In this document: positions 17,782-26,013 of the stretch, one piece after another | How the letters are laid out: the number at the start of each line of letters is the position of its first letter | Numbering within the stretch: position 1 is the first letter of the stretch | Assembly: GCF_042685645.1 (NCBI RefSeq) | Contig: NZ_JBHUNX010000001.1 | Location: forward strand, 3,596,001 to 3,660,000 | Direction of reading: 5' to 3' | From: Salininema proteolyticum | GTDB taxonomy: Bacteria > Actinomycetota > Actinomycetes > Mycobacteriales > Micromonosporaceae | Length of the DNA stretch: 64,000 nt | The notes under the pieces: model-generated | Seen by the model: only the letters and a program-made list of their open reading frames with translations | What the model was told of the DNA's origin: nothing | The model's database searches: none | Translations under genes and position numbers: made by a program

Positions 17782-19572
17782 ATGACACACGTATTGACTG
17801 CGCTGGCCTGGCCTTACGCCAACGGCCCACGCCATATCGGGCATGTTGCCGGTTTCGGGGTCCCCGCTGACGTCTTCTCCCGTTACATGCGAATGCGCGG
17901 TCACGACGTGCTCATGGTCTCGGGCACCGACGAGCACGGCACCCCGATCCTGGTGCAGGCCGACGAGGAGGGCCTCACCCCCATCGAGGCGGCCGACAAG
18001 TACAACCGGGTCATCGTCGAGGACCTGCACCGCCTGGGCCTGTCCTACGACCTGTTCACCCGCACCACGACGGGCAACCACTACAAGACCGTCCAGGAGA
18101 TGTTCACCGCCCTCTACGAGAACGGGTACATCATCGAGCAGACGGCGCTGGGCGCGATCAGCCCGTCGACCGGCCGCACCCTGCCCGACCGGTACATCGA
18201 GGGCACGTGCCCCCACTGCGGCTTCGAGTCCGCGCGCGGCGACCAGTGCGACAACTGCGGCCGCCAGCTGGACCCGGTCGACCTGATCGACCCGAAGTCG
18301 CGCATCAACGGGGAGGCGCCGAAGTTCGTCGAGGAGAGCCACTTCTTCCTCGACCTGCCGGCGTTCGCCGACGCGCTCAACTCGTGGCTGGACACGCGCA
18401 CCGGGTGGCGCACCAACGTCGTGCGGTTCACCAAGAACCTCCTGGAGGACCTCAAGCCGCGCGCGATCTCCCGCGACCTGGACTGGGGCGTGCCGATCCC
18501 GCTCGAGGGCTGGAAGGACCGCGGCGACAAGCGCCTCTACGTGTGGTTCGACGCCGTCATCGGCTACCTCAGCTCCTCCATCGAGTGGGCGCGCCGCTCC
18601 GGCGACCCCGAGGCGTGGAAGAAATGGTGGTCCGACCCCGAGGCGATCTCGTACTACTTCATGGGCAAGGACAACATCGTCTTCCACTCCGAGATCTGGC
18701 CGGCGATGCTCTTGGGCAACAACGGCGAGGGCGCCGCGGGCGGCGAGCCCCGCGAACTCGGAAGGCTGGACCTGCCGACCGAGGTCGTGTCCTCGGAGTT
18801 CCTGACCGTCGAGGGCAAGCAGTTCTCCTCCTCCCGCCGCGTGGTCATCTACGTGCGGGACTTCCTGGACCGCTACTCGGCCGACGCGCTGCGCTACTAC
18901 ATCTGCGCCGCCGGTCCGGAGAACCAGGACACCGACTTCACGTGGGCGGAGTTCCTGCGCCGCAACAACGACGAGCTGGTCGCCGGGTGGGGCAACCTGA
19001 TCAACCGCTCGGTCGCGATGGCCGCCAAGAACTTCGGCGCCGTCCCCGAGCCGGGCGAGCTGCGGGAGGTCGACCGCGAACTGCTGGAGACGGTGAAGGC
19101 GTCCTTCGACTCCGTCGGCGAGCTGATCGGCGCGAACAAGATCCGCGCCGCGACCGCCGAGGCCATGAAGACCGTCGCCGCGGCCAACAAGTACCTGGCC
19201 GACACCGCGCCGTGGAAGCTCAAGGAGGACAAGGACCGCCAGGCCACGGTGCTGTTCACCGTCCTGCAGGCCGTCTCGGACCTCAAGACCGTCCTCTCCC
19301 CGTTCCTGCCGCACTCCTCGCAGAAGGTGCACGAACTGCTGGGCGGGGAAGGTGTGTTCGCCCCCATGCCGCGCATCGAAGAGGTCGCCGACCTCGACGA
19401 GGGCGGGGCGATCCAGGGCGACTACCCGATCCTGACCGGCGACTACGCCGACGCCCCCGCGTGGGAGCCGGTGGCGCTCAAGCCCGGCGTCGCGCTGGAG
19501 AAGCCCACGCCGATCTTCACCAAGCTCGACCCCTCGATCGTCGAGGAGGAGCTGGAGAGGTTCAACTCTTAG
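17782..19572 (+). CDS. metG: Methionyl-tRNA synthetase
   Basis: A 596-residue class I synthetase that charges tRNA-Met. It shows the HIGH signature as PRHIGH (residues ~16-21), a zinc knuckle of two Cys pairs (CPHC and CDNC, about 147-163), and the KMSKS loop in a degenerate form KQFSSSR near 344, similar to the KFSSS form of other actinobacterial enzymes. The anticodon-binding helix bundle follows. There is no C-terminal tRNA-binding extension. The ATG at 17782 begins the standard MTHVLTALAWPYANG; an open frame upstream is meaningless. Confidence 0.96.
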   Translation: MTHVLTALAWPYANGPRHIGHVAGFGVPADVFSRYMRMRGHDVLMVSGTDEHGTPILVQADEEGLTPIEAADKYNRVIVEDLHRLGLSYDLFTRTTTGNHYKTVQEMFTALYENGYIIEQTALGAISPSTGRTLPDRYIEGTCPHCGFESARGDQCDNCGRQLDPVDLIDPKSRINGEAPKFVEESHFFLDLPAFADALNSWLDTRTGWRTNVVRFTKNLLEDLKPRAISRDLDWGVPIPLEGWKDRGDKRLYVWFDAVIGYLSSSIEWARRSGDPEAWKKWWSDPEAISYYFMGKDNIVFHSEIWPAMLLGNNGEGAAGGEPRELGRLDLPTEVVSSEFLTVEGKQFSSSRRVVIYVRDFLDRYSADALRYYICAAGPENQDTDFTWAEFLRRNNDELVAGWGNLINRSVAMAAKNFGAVPEPGELREVDRELLETVKASFDSVGELIGANKIRAATAEAMKTVAAANKYLADTAPWKLKEDKDRQATVLFTVLQAVSDLKTVLSPFLPHSSQKVHELLGGEGVFAPMPRIEEVADLDEGGAIQGDYPILTGDYADAPAWEPVALKPGVALEKPTPIFTKLDPSIVEEELERFNS

Positions 19573-19592
19573 GACGCGGGATCCGAAGCGTG

Positions 19593-19622
19593 AGAGGCCA
19601 GGTCGTCGACCTGGCCTCTTTG
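19593..19622 (+). terminator. Rho-independent terminator after metG
   Basis: A perfect 12-bp stem AGAGGCCAGGTC / GACCTGGCCTCT with a 3-base loop followed by TT, 21 bp past the metG stop. Confidence 0.88.
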
Positions 19623-19667
19623 CCGTATTCCTTTACGCCTCCCCACCCCGCGTGGCACATTTAAAAG

Positions 19668-20525
19668 GTGTTCAGAACTGATCCCGCACCCAGACCCGCG
19701 TCCCTGCCCGTTCCCGTGGTGGACACGCACACGCACATCGACCTGGTCGACGCCGGGTTCCCCGCCGACAGCGCGGTGATCCCCTCCGTCGACGACCCGG
19801 CGGTCGCGAAGTGGCTCGACGAGGCCGCCTCCGCCGGCGTCGAGCACGTCGTGCAGGTCGGCACGGACGTCGCCTCCTCGACCTGGGCGGCCGACCTGGC
19901 CGACTCCGACCGCCGCGTGCTGGCCGCCGTCGCCCTCCACCCCAACGACGCGCCCCTGCTGGGCGACATCCACGGCGCCCTCAACGAGATCGACCACCTC
20001 GCCGCCCGCGAGCGCGTGGCCGCCCTCGGCGAGACCGGCCTGGACTACTTCCGCACGGGCCCCGAGGGACGCAGCGTCCAGCGCCTGTCGTTCCGCGCGC
20101 ACATCGAGATGGCCAAGCGGCGGGACAAGACGCTCGTCATCCACGACCGCGAGGCGCACGACGACTGCCTGGCGATCCTGGACGACGAGGGCGCACCCGA
20201 CAGGGTGGTCTTCCACTGCTTCTCCGGCGACTACGTCTTCGCCGAGGAGTGCGCCAAGCGCGGGTTCTTCATGAGCTTCGCGGGGAACGTGACGTTCAAG
20301 AACGCCGGCGAGCTGCGCAAGGCGCTGACGTTCGTGCCCTCCGACCACCTGCTGGTGGAGACCGACGCCCCGTTCATGGCGCCGGTTCCCGTCCGCGGCT
20401 ATCGCAACGAGCCCGCCCTCACCGCGTACACGGTGTCCTACATCGCCGAGTTCCTGGGCAAGGACCTCTCCAAGCTGTGCTTCCAGCTGGACCAGAACAC
20501 GCGGCGCGCCTTCGGGAACTGGTGA
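19668..20525 (+). CDS. tatD: TatD-family metal-dependent deoxyribonuclease
   Basis: A 285-residue TIM-barrel hydrolase. Metal ligands of the amidohydrolase/TatD family are visible: DTHTHID near residue 20, the Glu of GETGLDY, His of VIHDREAH, His of FHCFSGD and Asp of ETDAPF. It is a 3'-5' DNA exonuclease in repair or DNA turnover. It starts with GTG just after an A+T-rich TTTAAAAG stretch; no clear ribosome-binding site, so the start may be a few codons off or the mRNA leaderless. The position after metG is widely conserved in actinobacteria. Confidence 0.9.
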   Translation: MFRTDPAPRPASLPVPVVDTHTHIDLVDAGFPADSAVIPSVDDPAVAKWLDEAASAGVEHVVQVGTDVASSTWAADLADSDRRVLAAVALHPNDAPLLGDIHGALNEIDHLAARERVAALGETGLDYFRTGPEGRSVQRLSFRAHIEMAKRRDKTLVIHDREAHDDCLAILDDEGAPDRVVFHCFSGDYVFAEECAKRGFFMSFAGNVTFKNAGELRKALTFVPSDHLLVETDAPFMAPVPVRGYRNEPALTAYTVSYIAEFLGKDLSKLCFQLDQNTRRAFGNW

Positions 20526-20728
20526 CCGGGTACCGGTCCTGTCACCGTCTCCCCACGGCCTGTCGAGTCGGTCACCATCGGGAACCGGCCGGCCGCCGGG
20601 CCGCGTCCAATCGCCCGGCTGAATCGTTGTGCACCACGTAGGCACGTGCGCTCGGGAGGGCACCGACTCCGGGCGGCCACGGCGATTTTCCGGAGATTGC
20701 CGCCAGGATGGTTAGGACGTAAAGGATT

Positions 20729-21469
20729 ATGGGAAACAACTCTCGCCGCGAGGCCGCGGCCGCCCTGAAGAAGCAGCAGGCGGCCGAGGACCGGCGCAAG
20801 AAGATTCTGTTCGGCACGGTAGCCGGCATAGCGGTCCTCCTCATCGGGGGGCTCATCGCCCTCGGCATCTACCTCAACCGGCCCGAGGAGCTCAAGGTCG
20901 TCCAGCCCGAGGCGAGCACGACCGACGACTACGGCCTGGTCGTGGGCGACGGTTCCACTCAGGTGGACCTGTACGTCGACTACCAGTGCCCGGTCTGCAA
21001 AAGCTTCGAGGACGCCAACGGGGACAAGATCGAGACGTGGGTGGACGACGGCGACATCACGCTGAACCTCCACATCCTCAACTTCCTCGACACGAAGCTG
21101 AACAAGGAGTTCAGCTCGCGTGCCGGCAACGCGGCGATATACGCGTTGCAGGAGAGCGGGGACCCGGTGGAGTTCCTCGACTACTCGAAGAAGATCTTCG
21201 ACAACCAGCCCCCGGAGGGCTCGGGTGAGACGCTGACGAACGACCAGCTGGTCGCCCTGGGCAAGGACTTCGAGTTCGGTTCCGCCTTCGAGGACGGCGT
21301 CCGGGACGAGACGTACGCCGGCTGGATCGCCGAGGGAACCGACACGACCTTCGACAAGGGCGATGTGACCGGTACTCCGACGGTGTTCATCGACGGCACC
21401 AAGGTCCAGAGGGAGCAGATGAACGACTTCCAGACCCTGGTCCAGAAGGCCATCGACGGTTCGGAGTAG
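20729..21469 (+). CDS. Membrane-anchored DsbA-like thiol-disulfide oxidoreductase
   Basis: A 246-residue protein with a lysine/arginine-rich cytoplasmic start, one TM helix (about 27-48) and an extracytoplasmic thioredoxin fold (DsbA_5/thioredoxin_4 type). The redox motif CPVC is near residue 88-91 and the cis-proline loop is TGTPTVF near 213-219. It should oxidise or isomerise disulfides of exported proteins; the cysteine-containing secreted subtilase here is an example of a possible client. Single transcription unit ending at a very strong hairpin. Confidence 0.88.
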   Translation: MGNNSRREAAAALKKQQAAEDRRKKILFGTVAGIAVLLIGGLIALGIYLNRPEELKVVQPEASTTDDYGLVVGDGSTQVDLYVDYQCPVCKSFEDANGDKIETWVDDGDITLNLHILNFLDTKLNKEFSSRAGNAAIYALQESGDPVEFLDYSKKIFDNQPPEGSGETLTNDQLVALGKDFEFGSAFEDGVRDETYAGWIAEGTDTTFDKGDVTGTPTVFIDGTKVQREQMNDFQTLVQKAIDGSE

Positions 21470-21472
21470 GAC

Positions 21473-21533
21473 CCTGAGACGCATAGAAGCGGGCCACCCC
21501 GCGAAGGGGTGACCCGCTTCTATGCGTCTCAGG
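21473..21533. terminator. Very long bidirectional terminator hairpin
   Basis: A perfect 21-bp outer stem (21473-21493 with 21113+400, that is 21513-21533) encloses an inner 6-bp stem CACCCC/GGGGTG with loop GCGAA. The right arm covers the stop and last codons of the minus-strand ATPase gene that ends at 21529, so it serves both convergent genes. Confidence 0.88.
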
Positions 21534-22281
21534 CGTTCATCTGCTCCAGGGCGAGGTCCAGCGAGAAGCCGAAGGGCAGTTCGAGGCGGTGGCGGCGCAG
21601 CAGCTCGTCGTCGGCCAGCACTTCCGCCACGGTGCCCTGTGCGGCTACGGTGCCGCCGTCGAGGATGACCGCCCTGTCGCACATTTGCAGCGCGTAGGGA
21701 AGGTCGTGGGTGACGAGCACGAGCGTCTCGACCGTCCGGGCGACGACGCGGGCGAGTTGCTGCCGCGAGGCGGGGTCGAGGTTGGCGGAGGGCTCGTCGA
21801 GGACAACGCAGTCGGGGCGCATCGCGAGCACTCCGGCCAGTGCCGCGCGCCGCTGCTGTCCGACCGACAGGTGGTGCGGGGCTCGCTCGGCGGCGTCGGC
21901 GAGGTCCACGTCCTCCAAGGCTTCGCGGACCCGTGTGTCCAGTTCGTCGCCGGTGACGCCGTAGTTGGCCATGCCGAAGGCCACGTCGGCGGCGACTGTG
22001 GGCATGAAGAGCTGGTCGTCGGGTATCTGGAAGACGATGCCGATCTTCCGGCGGACGTCGCGGACGGTCTTCTCGTCCAGGCGGACCCCGGAGATCTCGA
22101 CGCCGCCTCCGGAGGGCATGAGCAGTCCCGCCAGCAGGAGCATGAGCGTCGTCTTGCCCGCTCCGTTGGGGCCGAGGACGGCGATCCTCTCGCCCTCCTC
22201 CACTTCGAGGCCCAGTCCCGTCAGGACCTTGTGTCCGTCGGGGTAGGCGTAGGAGACGTCGTCGACCTTGATCACGGGCAT
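21529..22281 (-). CDS. cbiO: ECF metal transporter ATP-binding subunit (CbiO/NikO type)
   Basis: A 250-residue ABC ATPase. Walker A GPNGAGKTT, Q-loop FQIPDDQLF (the QxPDxQ form typical of ECF transporters), signature LSVGQQ, Walker B VVLDEPSANLD and switch VTHD are all intact. Last gene of the four-gene transporter operon. By the Nur-like box upstream of the operon, nickel is the more likely substrate than cobalt, so nikO may be the better name. Confidence 0.92.
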   Translation of the reverse strand: MPVIKVDDVSYAYPDGHKVLTGLGLEVEEGERIAVLGPNGAGKTTLMLLLAGLLMPSGGGVEISGVRLDEKTVRDVRRKIGIVFQIPDDQLFMPTVAADVAFGMANYGVTGDELDTRVREALEDVDLADAAERAPHHLSVGQQRRAALAGVLAMRPDCVVLDEPSANLDPASRQQLARVVARTVETLVLVTHDLPYALQMCDRAVILDGGTVAAQGTVAEVLADDELLRRHRLELPFGFSLDLALEQMNA

Positions 22282-22294
22282 GGGTCTCTCCTTC

Positions 22295-23056
22295 TCAGAC
22301 GACCGTCGCGGCCAGTATCGCGGCGGCGGCCGCGGCGGGCGCGAGCGCCTGGCCCCACTGTCCGGCGGTGGCCGTCTCGGGGCGGACGTCGACGGGCAGG
22401 CGGCCGGTGTAGCCGCGGGCGCTCATGGCCATCCAGACGCGTTCGCCGCGTTCGAAGCTGCGCACGAAGATGGTTCCGAGTCCCTGGGCGATGGCCTTGG
22501 CCTGCCACAGGAAGCGCGGATCGTAGCCTCGGGCGAGGCGGGCCCGCCTCTGCGCGGCCAGTTCGGCCCAGGTCAGGTGGGCGTAGCGGACGGCGAAGGC
22601 GGCGATCTGGACCATGAGGTCGGGCATTTTGAGGCGGGAGAGTCCCGCCAGGATGTCGGCCACCGGTGTGGTGGCGGCGAAGACCAGGGCGGCCCACACG
22701 CCGAGGGTGGCCTTGGCGGCCAGGTTGAAGCCGGCCCACAGGCCCGGCACGGACAGTTCCAGTCCCCACAGCTCGGTGTGGGGGCCGTGCATGACGAAGG
22801 GGAAGGCGGCGGCCATGAGGAGGAACGGCACCTCCACGAGCGACCTTTTGGCCATCCATCCCAGGGGGATCCGCGCCGTGGCGACCAGTGCCGCCACGAT
22901 GAGGGCGTAGGCGGCGAACGCGATCGCCTCCTCCCTCGGCGTGGCGACCACGACGAGGGTGAAGGCGATCAGCGCGATGAGTTTGGCCTGCGGGGGAAGC
23001 CGGTGGAGGGGGCCGGTTCCGGGGCGGTACAGGACCTCCGCGTGTCCGGCTCCCAT
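22295..23056 (-). CDS. cbiQ: ECF metal transporter transmembrane subunit (CbiQ/NikQ type)
   Basis: A 253-residue T-component with about five TM helices. It carries the family's two Ala-Arg-Gly-like coupling motifs: QRRARLARGYDPR and MSARGYTGR, which contact the ATPase. It lies 2 bp before the CbiN stop on one side and 13 bp from the ATPase on the other, so clearly one operon. Confidence 0.9.
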   Translation of the reverse strand: MGAGHAEVLYRPGTGPLHRLPPQAKLIALIAFTLVVVATPREEAIAFAAYALIVAALVATARIPLGWMAKRSLVEVPFLLMAAAFPFVMHGPHTELWGLELSVPGLWAGFNLAAKATLGVWAALVFAATTPVADILAGLSRLKMPDLMVQIAAFAVRYAHLTWAELAAQRRARLARGYDPRFLWQAKAIAQGLGTIFVRSFERGERVWMAMSARGYTGRLPVDVRPETATAGQWGQALAPAAAAAAILAATVV

Positions 23057-23058
23057 CC

Positions 23059-23436
23059 CTACTCGCCCTCGGCCCGGGCGGGCTTCGGGTCCGTCGCCGC
23101 GGCGGCGTCGTCTTTAGGGCGCTTGGCCAGGAGCCAGAAGAGGCCCGTGGCGGCTCCCATGGCGAGGAGGACTCCGAGGAGTCCGGAGAGAGAGGCGGCC
23201 AGGTCGTTCTCGCCGAGGAACGAGAGGCCGTAGTCGGCCATCGGTCCGCCGACCTCGTGCTCGCCCTCGCTCTGGGCGATGCACTCCCCTCCGGTGATCT
23301 CGTCGTCGGTGAGTTCGCAGCCGTCGAGCATGGCCGATTCGAGGCCGTCGGGGTTGGAGGAGGCGAACAGGGCGATGCCGCCGCCGAGGACGAGCGCGAC
23401 GATCAGGCCCCAGACGAGGAATCCACGGTTACGCAT
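23059..23436 (-). CDS. cbiN: ECF metal transporter auxiliary subunit (CbiN/PDGLE domain)
   Basis: A 125-residue protein with two TM helices (about 5-25 and 82-103) and a PDGLES motif at the start of an extracytoplasmic loop that contains a Cys pair. In this family the small N component contacts the S component (CbiM) and is needed for metal loading. Its start overlaps the end of the CbiM gene by 8 bp. Confidence 0.88.
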   Translation of the reverse strand: MRNRGFLVWGLIVALVLGGGIALFASSNPDGLESAMLDGCELTDDEITGGECIAQSEGEHEVGGPMADYGLSFLGENDLAASLSGLLGVLLAMGAATGLFWLLAKRPKDDAAAATDPKPARAEGE

Positions 23437-24118
23437 CGACAGTCTCCTTCGGCTGGTTCTTCAACGCCCACACCAGGTCCGGTCGGGTGGAGGCGACGCT
23501 GGCGACGGTCAGGGCGCTGATGGCGCCCTCGCCCAGCCCGATGAGCAGGTGGACGCCGAGCATGGTGGCGGTCAGGGCGGCCAGGCTCGGGCCGATGGGC
23601 TCGCCGCCGATGGCGAACTGCAGGACGAATCCGAGGGCGGCCACCAGGACGGAGAGGACCGAGGCGATGAAGACCGTGGCGATGACGCCGGTCCTGTTGC
23701 TCGGCAGGATCTTCCGCAGTGCGAGGACGACCAGGGCGGCCGTCAGGCTGGAGAGGACGGCCATGTTGGCGACGTTGAGTCCGATGGCCATGATGCCGCC
23801 GTCGGCGAACACGAGGGCCTGCAGGACGAGGACGACCGTCACGCAGGCGATCGCGAGCCAGGGGCCCAGGAGGACGACGGCGAGCGCGCCTCCGAGCAGG
23901 TGGCCGGAGACGCCGGCGGCGACGGGGAAGTTGAGCATCTGGGCGGCGAAGATGAAGGCGCAGGCCAGTCCCGCGAGCGGGACGAGGCGCTGGTCGAGGT
24001 CTTCGCGGGCCTTGTACAGGGCGAAGCCCACCACTGCTGCGGAGAGGGCGAGGTAGGCCAGGGATACGGGGAGGTTGATGATGCCGTTGGGAATATGGAG
24101 GGCAAGATCCATAGACAT
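23429..24118 (-). CDS. cbiM: ECF metal transporter substrate-binding subunit (CbiM/NikM type)
   Basis: A 229-residue S-component with six to seven TM helices that binds the metal ion. The conserved HIPNG motif is present, but here it follows a seven-residue start (MSMDLAL); in many family members it directly follows Met1 and the amino terminus itself is a metal ligand. A conserved GHLLGGALA segment contributes further His. The start at 24118 has GAAAGG upstream; an ATG at 24181 would add 21 residues. First gene of the operon; the palindrome at 24198-24216 lies ~80 bp upstream. Confidence 0.9.
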   Translation of the reverse strand: MSMDLALHIPNGIINLPVSLAYLALSAAVVGFALYKAREDLDQRLVPLAGLACAFIFAAQMLNFPVAAGVSGHLLGGALAVVLLGPWLAIACVTVVLVLQALVFADGGIMAIGLNVANMAVLSSLTAALVVLALRKILPSNRTGVIATVFIASVLSVLVAALGFVLQFAIGGEPIGPSLAALTATMLGVHLLIGLGEGAISALTVASVASTRPDLVWALKNQPKETVDA

Positions 24119-24197
24119 GCCTTTCGGCCGGGGCGTAGTGGCCGTTCGAAGCGGGTCCGCTTCGAACGACCGTGGAAACACAACTCGCTATCGAGCT

Positions 24198-24216
24198 ATT
24201 GCAAGAATTTTGCAAT
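24198..24216 (-). promoter_or_regulatory. Candidate Nur box (nickel-responsive operator)
   Basis: Perfect palindrome ATTGCAA-N5-TTGCAAT. It matches the tTGCaa-N5-ttGCAA consensus known for Nur, the nickel-responsive Fur-family repressor of Streptomyces. It lies 80 bp upstream of the transporter operon, where a repressor site would block the promoter. No cobalamin riboswitch is seen. Confidence 0.75.
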
Positions 24217-24649
24217 AAGCGGGGCGAGGATGTCAACCGGCCGTCCACCCAGTGATATGACCGACAGCTGATGTCCAGTCCCGCCCTAGTTGGCGAATTC
24301 TGAAACTACTTGTCAAGCACATGGCGGGTTCCAAGTGAATCTTTCATGCGCGACTCCGCATGTATTTCTCTACCTGCATCTACGTATTTTGCCGTGCCGC
24401 ATGTTCCGTCCGATCGGCCTCAGGGTCCCTGTACTCCCTTCAGAGATGACAACTTGGACTGGACAGTAGTCTAGAGAACGTGTCCAAGGCACTTGTCGAG
24501 TTCCAGGTCGGCGCCACGTCGTTTCGCCACCTTAAGTTAAACTGGACAGTTCGAGTCCGTCACTTCGAGCCGGACCGGGCAGTACAGCCCAGAAGGAAAC
24601 GGCCCCAGGAGTCATGAGCTGACCCAACAGCCTATTGGTCGGGTCGACT
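24217..24649. other. Lower-GC intergenic islet with first repeat copy
   Basis: About 430 bp with visibly lower G+C than its surroundings and no gene-like frame. It contains the first copy of an imperfect repeat (24438-24517) and the word CTGGACAG twice. It probably also has the promoter of the small membrane protein gene. Confidence 0.5.
24438..24517 (+). repeat. Imperfect direct repeat, copy 1
   Basis: It begins CTTCAGAGATGACAACT and ends near CCAGGTC. The same order of words recurs at 25182-25261 (CTTCAGAAATGACAACT ... CCAGGTC). Both copies are followed within ~80 bp by TCGAGTCCG and CTGGACAG. The repeats bracket the gene at 24650-25144. Confidence 0.55.
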
Positions 24650-25144
24650 ATGATGCGGACGGAGACCCCTCCCCCTCGTAGAACGGCAGTGCATATGGAA
24701 ACATCGCAGAGCGACGACCAGATCAGCCGCCACGAAGAATCTGAGCAGGTGATCAACAGGCCCCTTAAGGAACTCCTTGGAGCCGTCGCCATGGTTCTGT
24801 CAGCCCAAGTGGTTTTCCATTTGGCCTGGATTGCTGAAGTCAGGAGTAACAGCGACTCGACGATTGAATTTATGGTCTTCTTCGCTACGTACAATATTCC
24901 GCTGTGGCTACTTTCCCTGGTGACAGTGGCAGTCTTGATGGTGACGGCGCGAGCCAGTAGCCTCCGGCGAACCTACACGACAACGGCGACGGTTTGGATT
25001 CTGGCGACGATTCTGGTGAGTTTCGTGTCGTTGGCTGAGGTTCTGACAACCATATTGGTGGGGCCGAGCTTGGGATTGGGCGCGGTCTACGGGCTGTATG
25101 CCTGGGTACAGGCGACAAACGTCAAAGCCAAGATCCGGAAGTAG
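24650..25144 (+). CDS. Small four-TM membrane protein of unknown function
   Basis: A 164-residue protein with a charged N-terminal region of ~45 residues and four predicted TM helices (LLGAVAMVLSAQVVFHLAWI; FFATYNIPLWLLSLVTVAVLMV; TVWILATILVSFVSLAEVL; LGLGAVYGLYAWV), ending in a basic tail. I do not recognise the family. G+C is clearly lower than in neighbouring genes, suggesting recent transfer. The start is uncertain: TTG 24635, ATG 24650 and ATG 24695 are possible and none has a strong ribosome-binding site. Confidence 0.55.
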   Translation: MMRTETPPPRRTAVHMETSQSDDQISRHEESEQVINRPLKELLGAVAMVLSAQVVFHLAWIAEVRSNSDSTIEFMVFFATYNIPLWLLSLVTVAVLMVTARASSLRRTYTTTATVWILATILVSFVSLAEVLTTILVGPSLGLGAVYGLYAWVQATNVKAKIRK

Positions 25145-25181
25145 CCGGCAGGTACGTGGCGGAATCCGGGTCAACTTGAAA

Positions 25182-25261
25182 CTTCAGAAATGACAACTCC
25201 AACCGGACGGTAACTACTTCTGCTAGTCCGGAGTTTCTGTCGGACCCCAGGTCAGGGAGCT
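25182..25261 (+). repeat. Imperfect direct repeat, copy 2
   Basis: Second copy of the element described at 24438, starting CTTCAGAAATGACAACT. Identity is highest in the first 17 bases (16 of 17) and around CCAGGTC; the middle is diverged. Confidence 0.55.
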
Positions 25262-25322
25262 CCGGTTCAGTCAGATCGAGTCCGACTGGACAGCCGACAG
25301 TGCGGCCGATCTCTCCTCCGAC

Positions 25323-25907
25323 TCACTCCCTTCGGTAGCGGGCCTTGATGTGGAAGCGCTCGCCCTGCGGCCCTAGAATGCTCAGGAACTCCACCGGGTG
25401 CTCGTCGGCGTTGCCGAACCAGTGCGGCAGGTGGGTGTCGAACTCGGCGACCTCCCCCGCGGTCAGGACCAACTCCTTGTTCCCCAAGATGAGCCGCAAG
25501 TTTCCGTTGAGGATGTACAGCCAGTGGTAGCCCTCGTGCGAGCGCGGGTCGGGGACGGTGTCGGTCGGCCCCGCCGGGAGGATGTGCTTGTACGCCTGCA
25601 GTCCGCCGGGCTTGCGGGTCAGGGGGATGACGGTCATCCCGTTGCGCGTGATCGGCCGCGGGTAGACGCGCGGGTCGCCGCTGGCCGGCGCCCCCACCAG
25701 GTCGTCGAGCGGCACCTGATAGGCCTTGGCCAGGCGGAGCATCAGGTCCAGGGCCGGCCTGCGCTGCCCGGACTCGAGCCGGGACAGGGTGCTGACCGGG
25801 ATGCCGGTGGTCTCCGAGAGGTCCGCCAGGGTCAACCCGGAAATCCTGCGCCTGTCCTTCAGCCGCGGTCCCACCGCCGCCATCACGTCGTCGAATTCCT
25901 CGTCCAT
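25323..25907 (-). CDS. XRE-family regulator with C-terminal cupin domain
   Basis: A 194-residue regulator: N-terminal HTH_3 (LADLSETTGIPVSTLSRLESGQRRP, given here as the region of residues ~27-51) and a C-terminal small-molecule-binding cupin with the GYHWLYILNG and HLPHWFGN blocks. Such proteins repress themselves and a neighbour and respond to a metabolite bound in the cupin. Divergent from a methyltransferase gene; the palindrome between them at 25926 is the likely operator. The start at 25907 fits the HTH length; 25943 is an alternative. Confidence 0.88.
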   Translation of the reverse strand: MDEEFDDVMAAVGPRLKDRRRISGLTLADLSETTGIPVSTLSRLESGQRRPALDLMLRLAKAYQVPLDDLVGAPASGDPRVYPRPITRNGMTVIPLTRKPGGLQAYKHILPAGPTDTVPDPRSHEGYHWLYILNGNLRLILGNKELVLTAGEVAEFDTHLPHWFGNADEHPVEFLSILGPQGERFHIKARYRRE

Positions 25908-25925
25908 GGCCCCACTATGCCTCAA

Positions 25926-25946
25926 CTTTTGCCAAATTCGCAAAAG
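25926..25946. promoter_or_regulatory. Candidate operator palindrome
   Basis: Perfect inverted repeat CTTTTGC-N7-GCAAAAG between the divergent XRE-cupin and methyltransferase genes, 18 bp upstream of the regulator start. Location and symmetry suit binding by the regulator's own HTH dimer. Confidence 0.65.
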
Positions 25947-26013
25947 TCTTTGCCATTGATCCGGAACCGGGGCACAGTGGGCTCGTCACCGTCTCCATCG
26001 AACGGGAGCACTC

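Noticed and set aside
24119..24300. Cobalamin riboswitch ahead of the cbiMNQO operon
   Set aside because: The leader is short and I saw no B12-box-like segment; a Nur-like palindrome is there instead.
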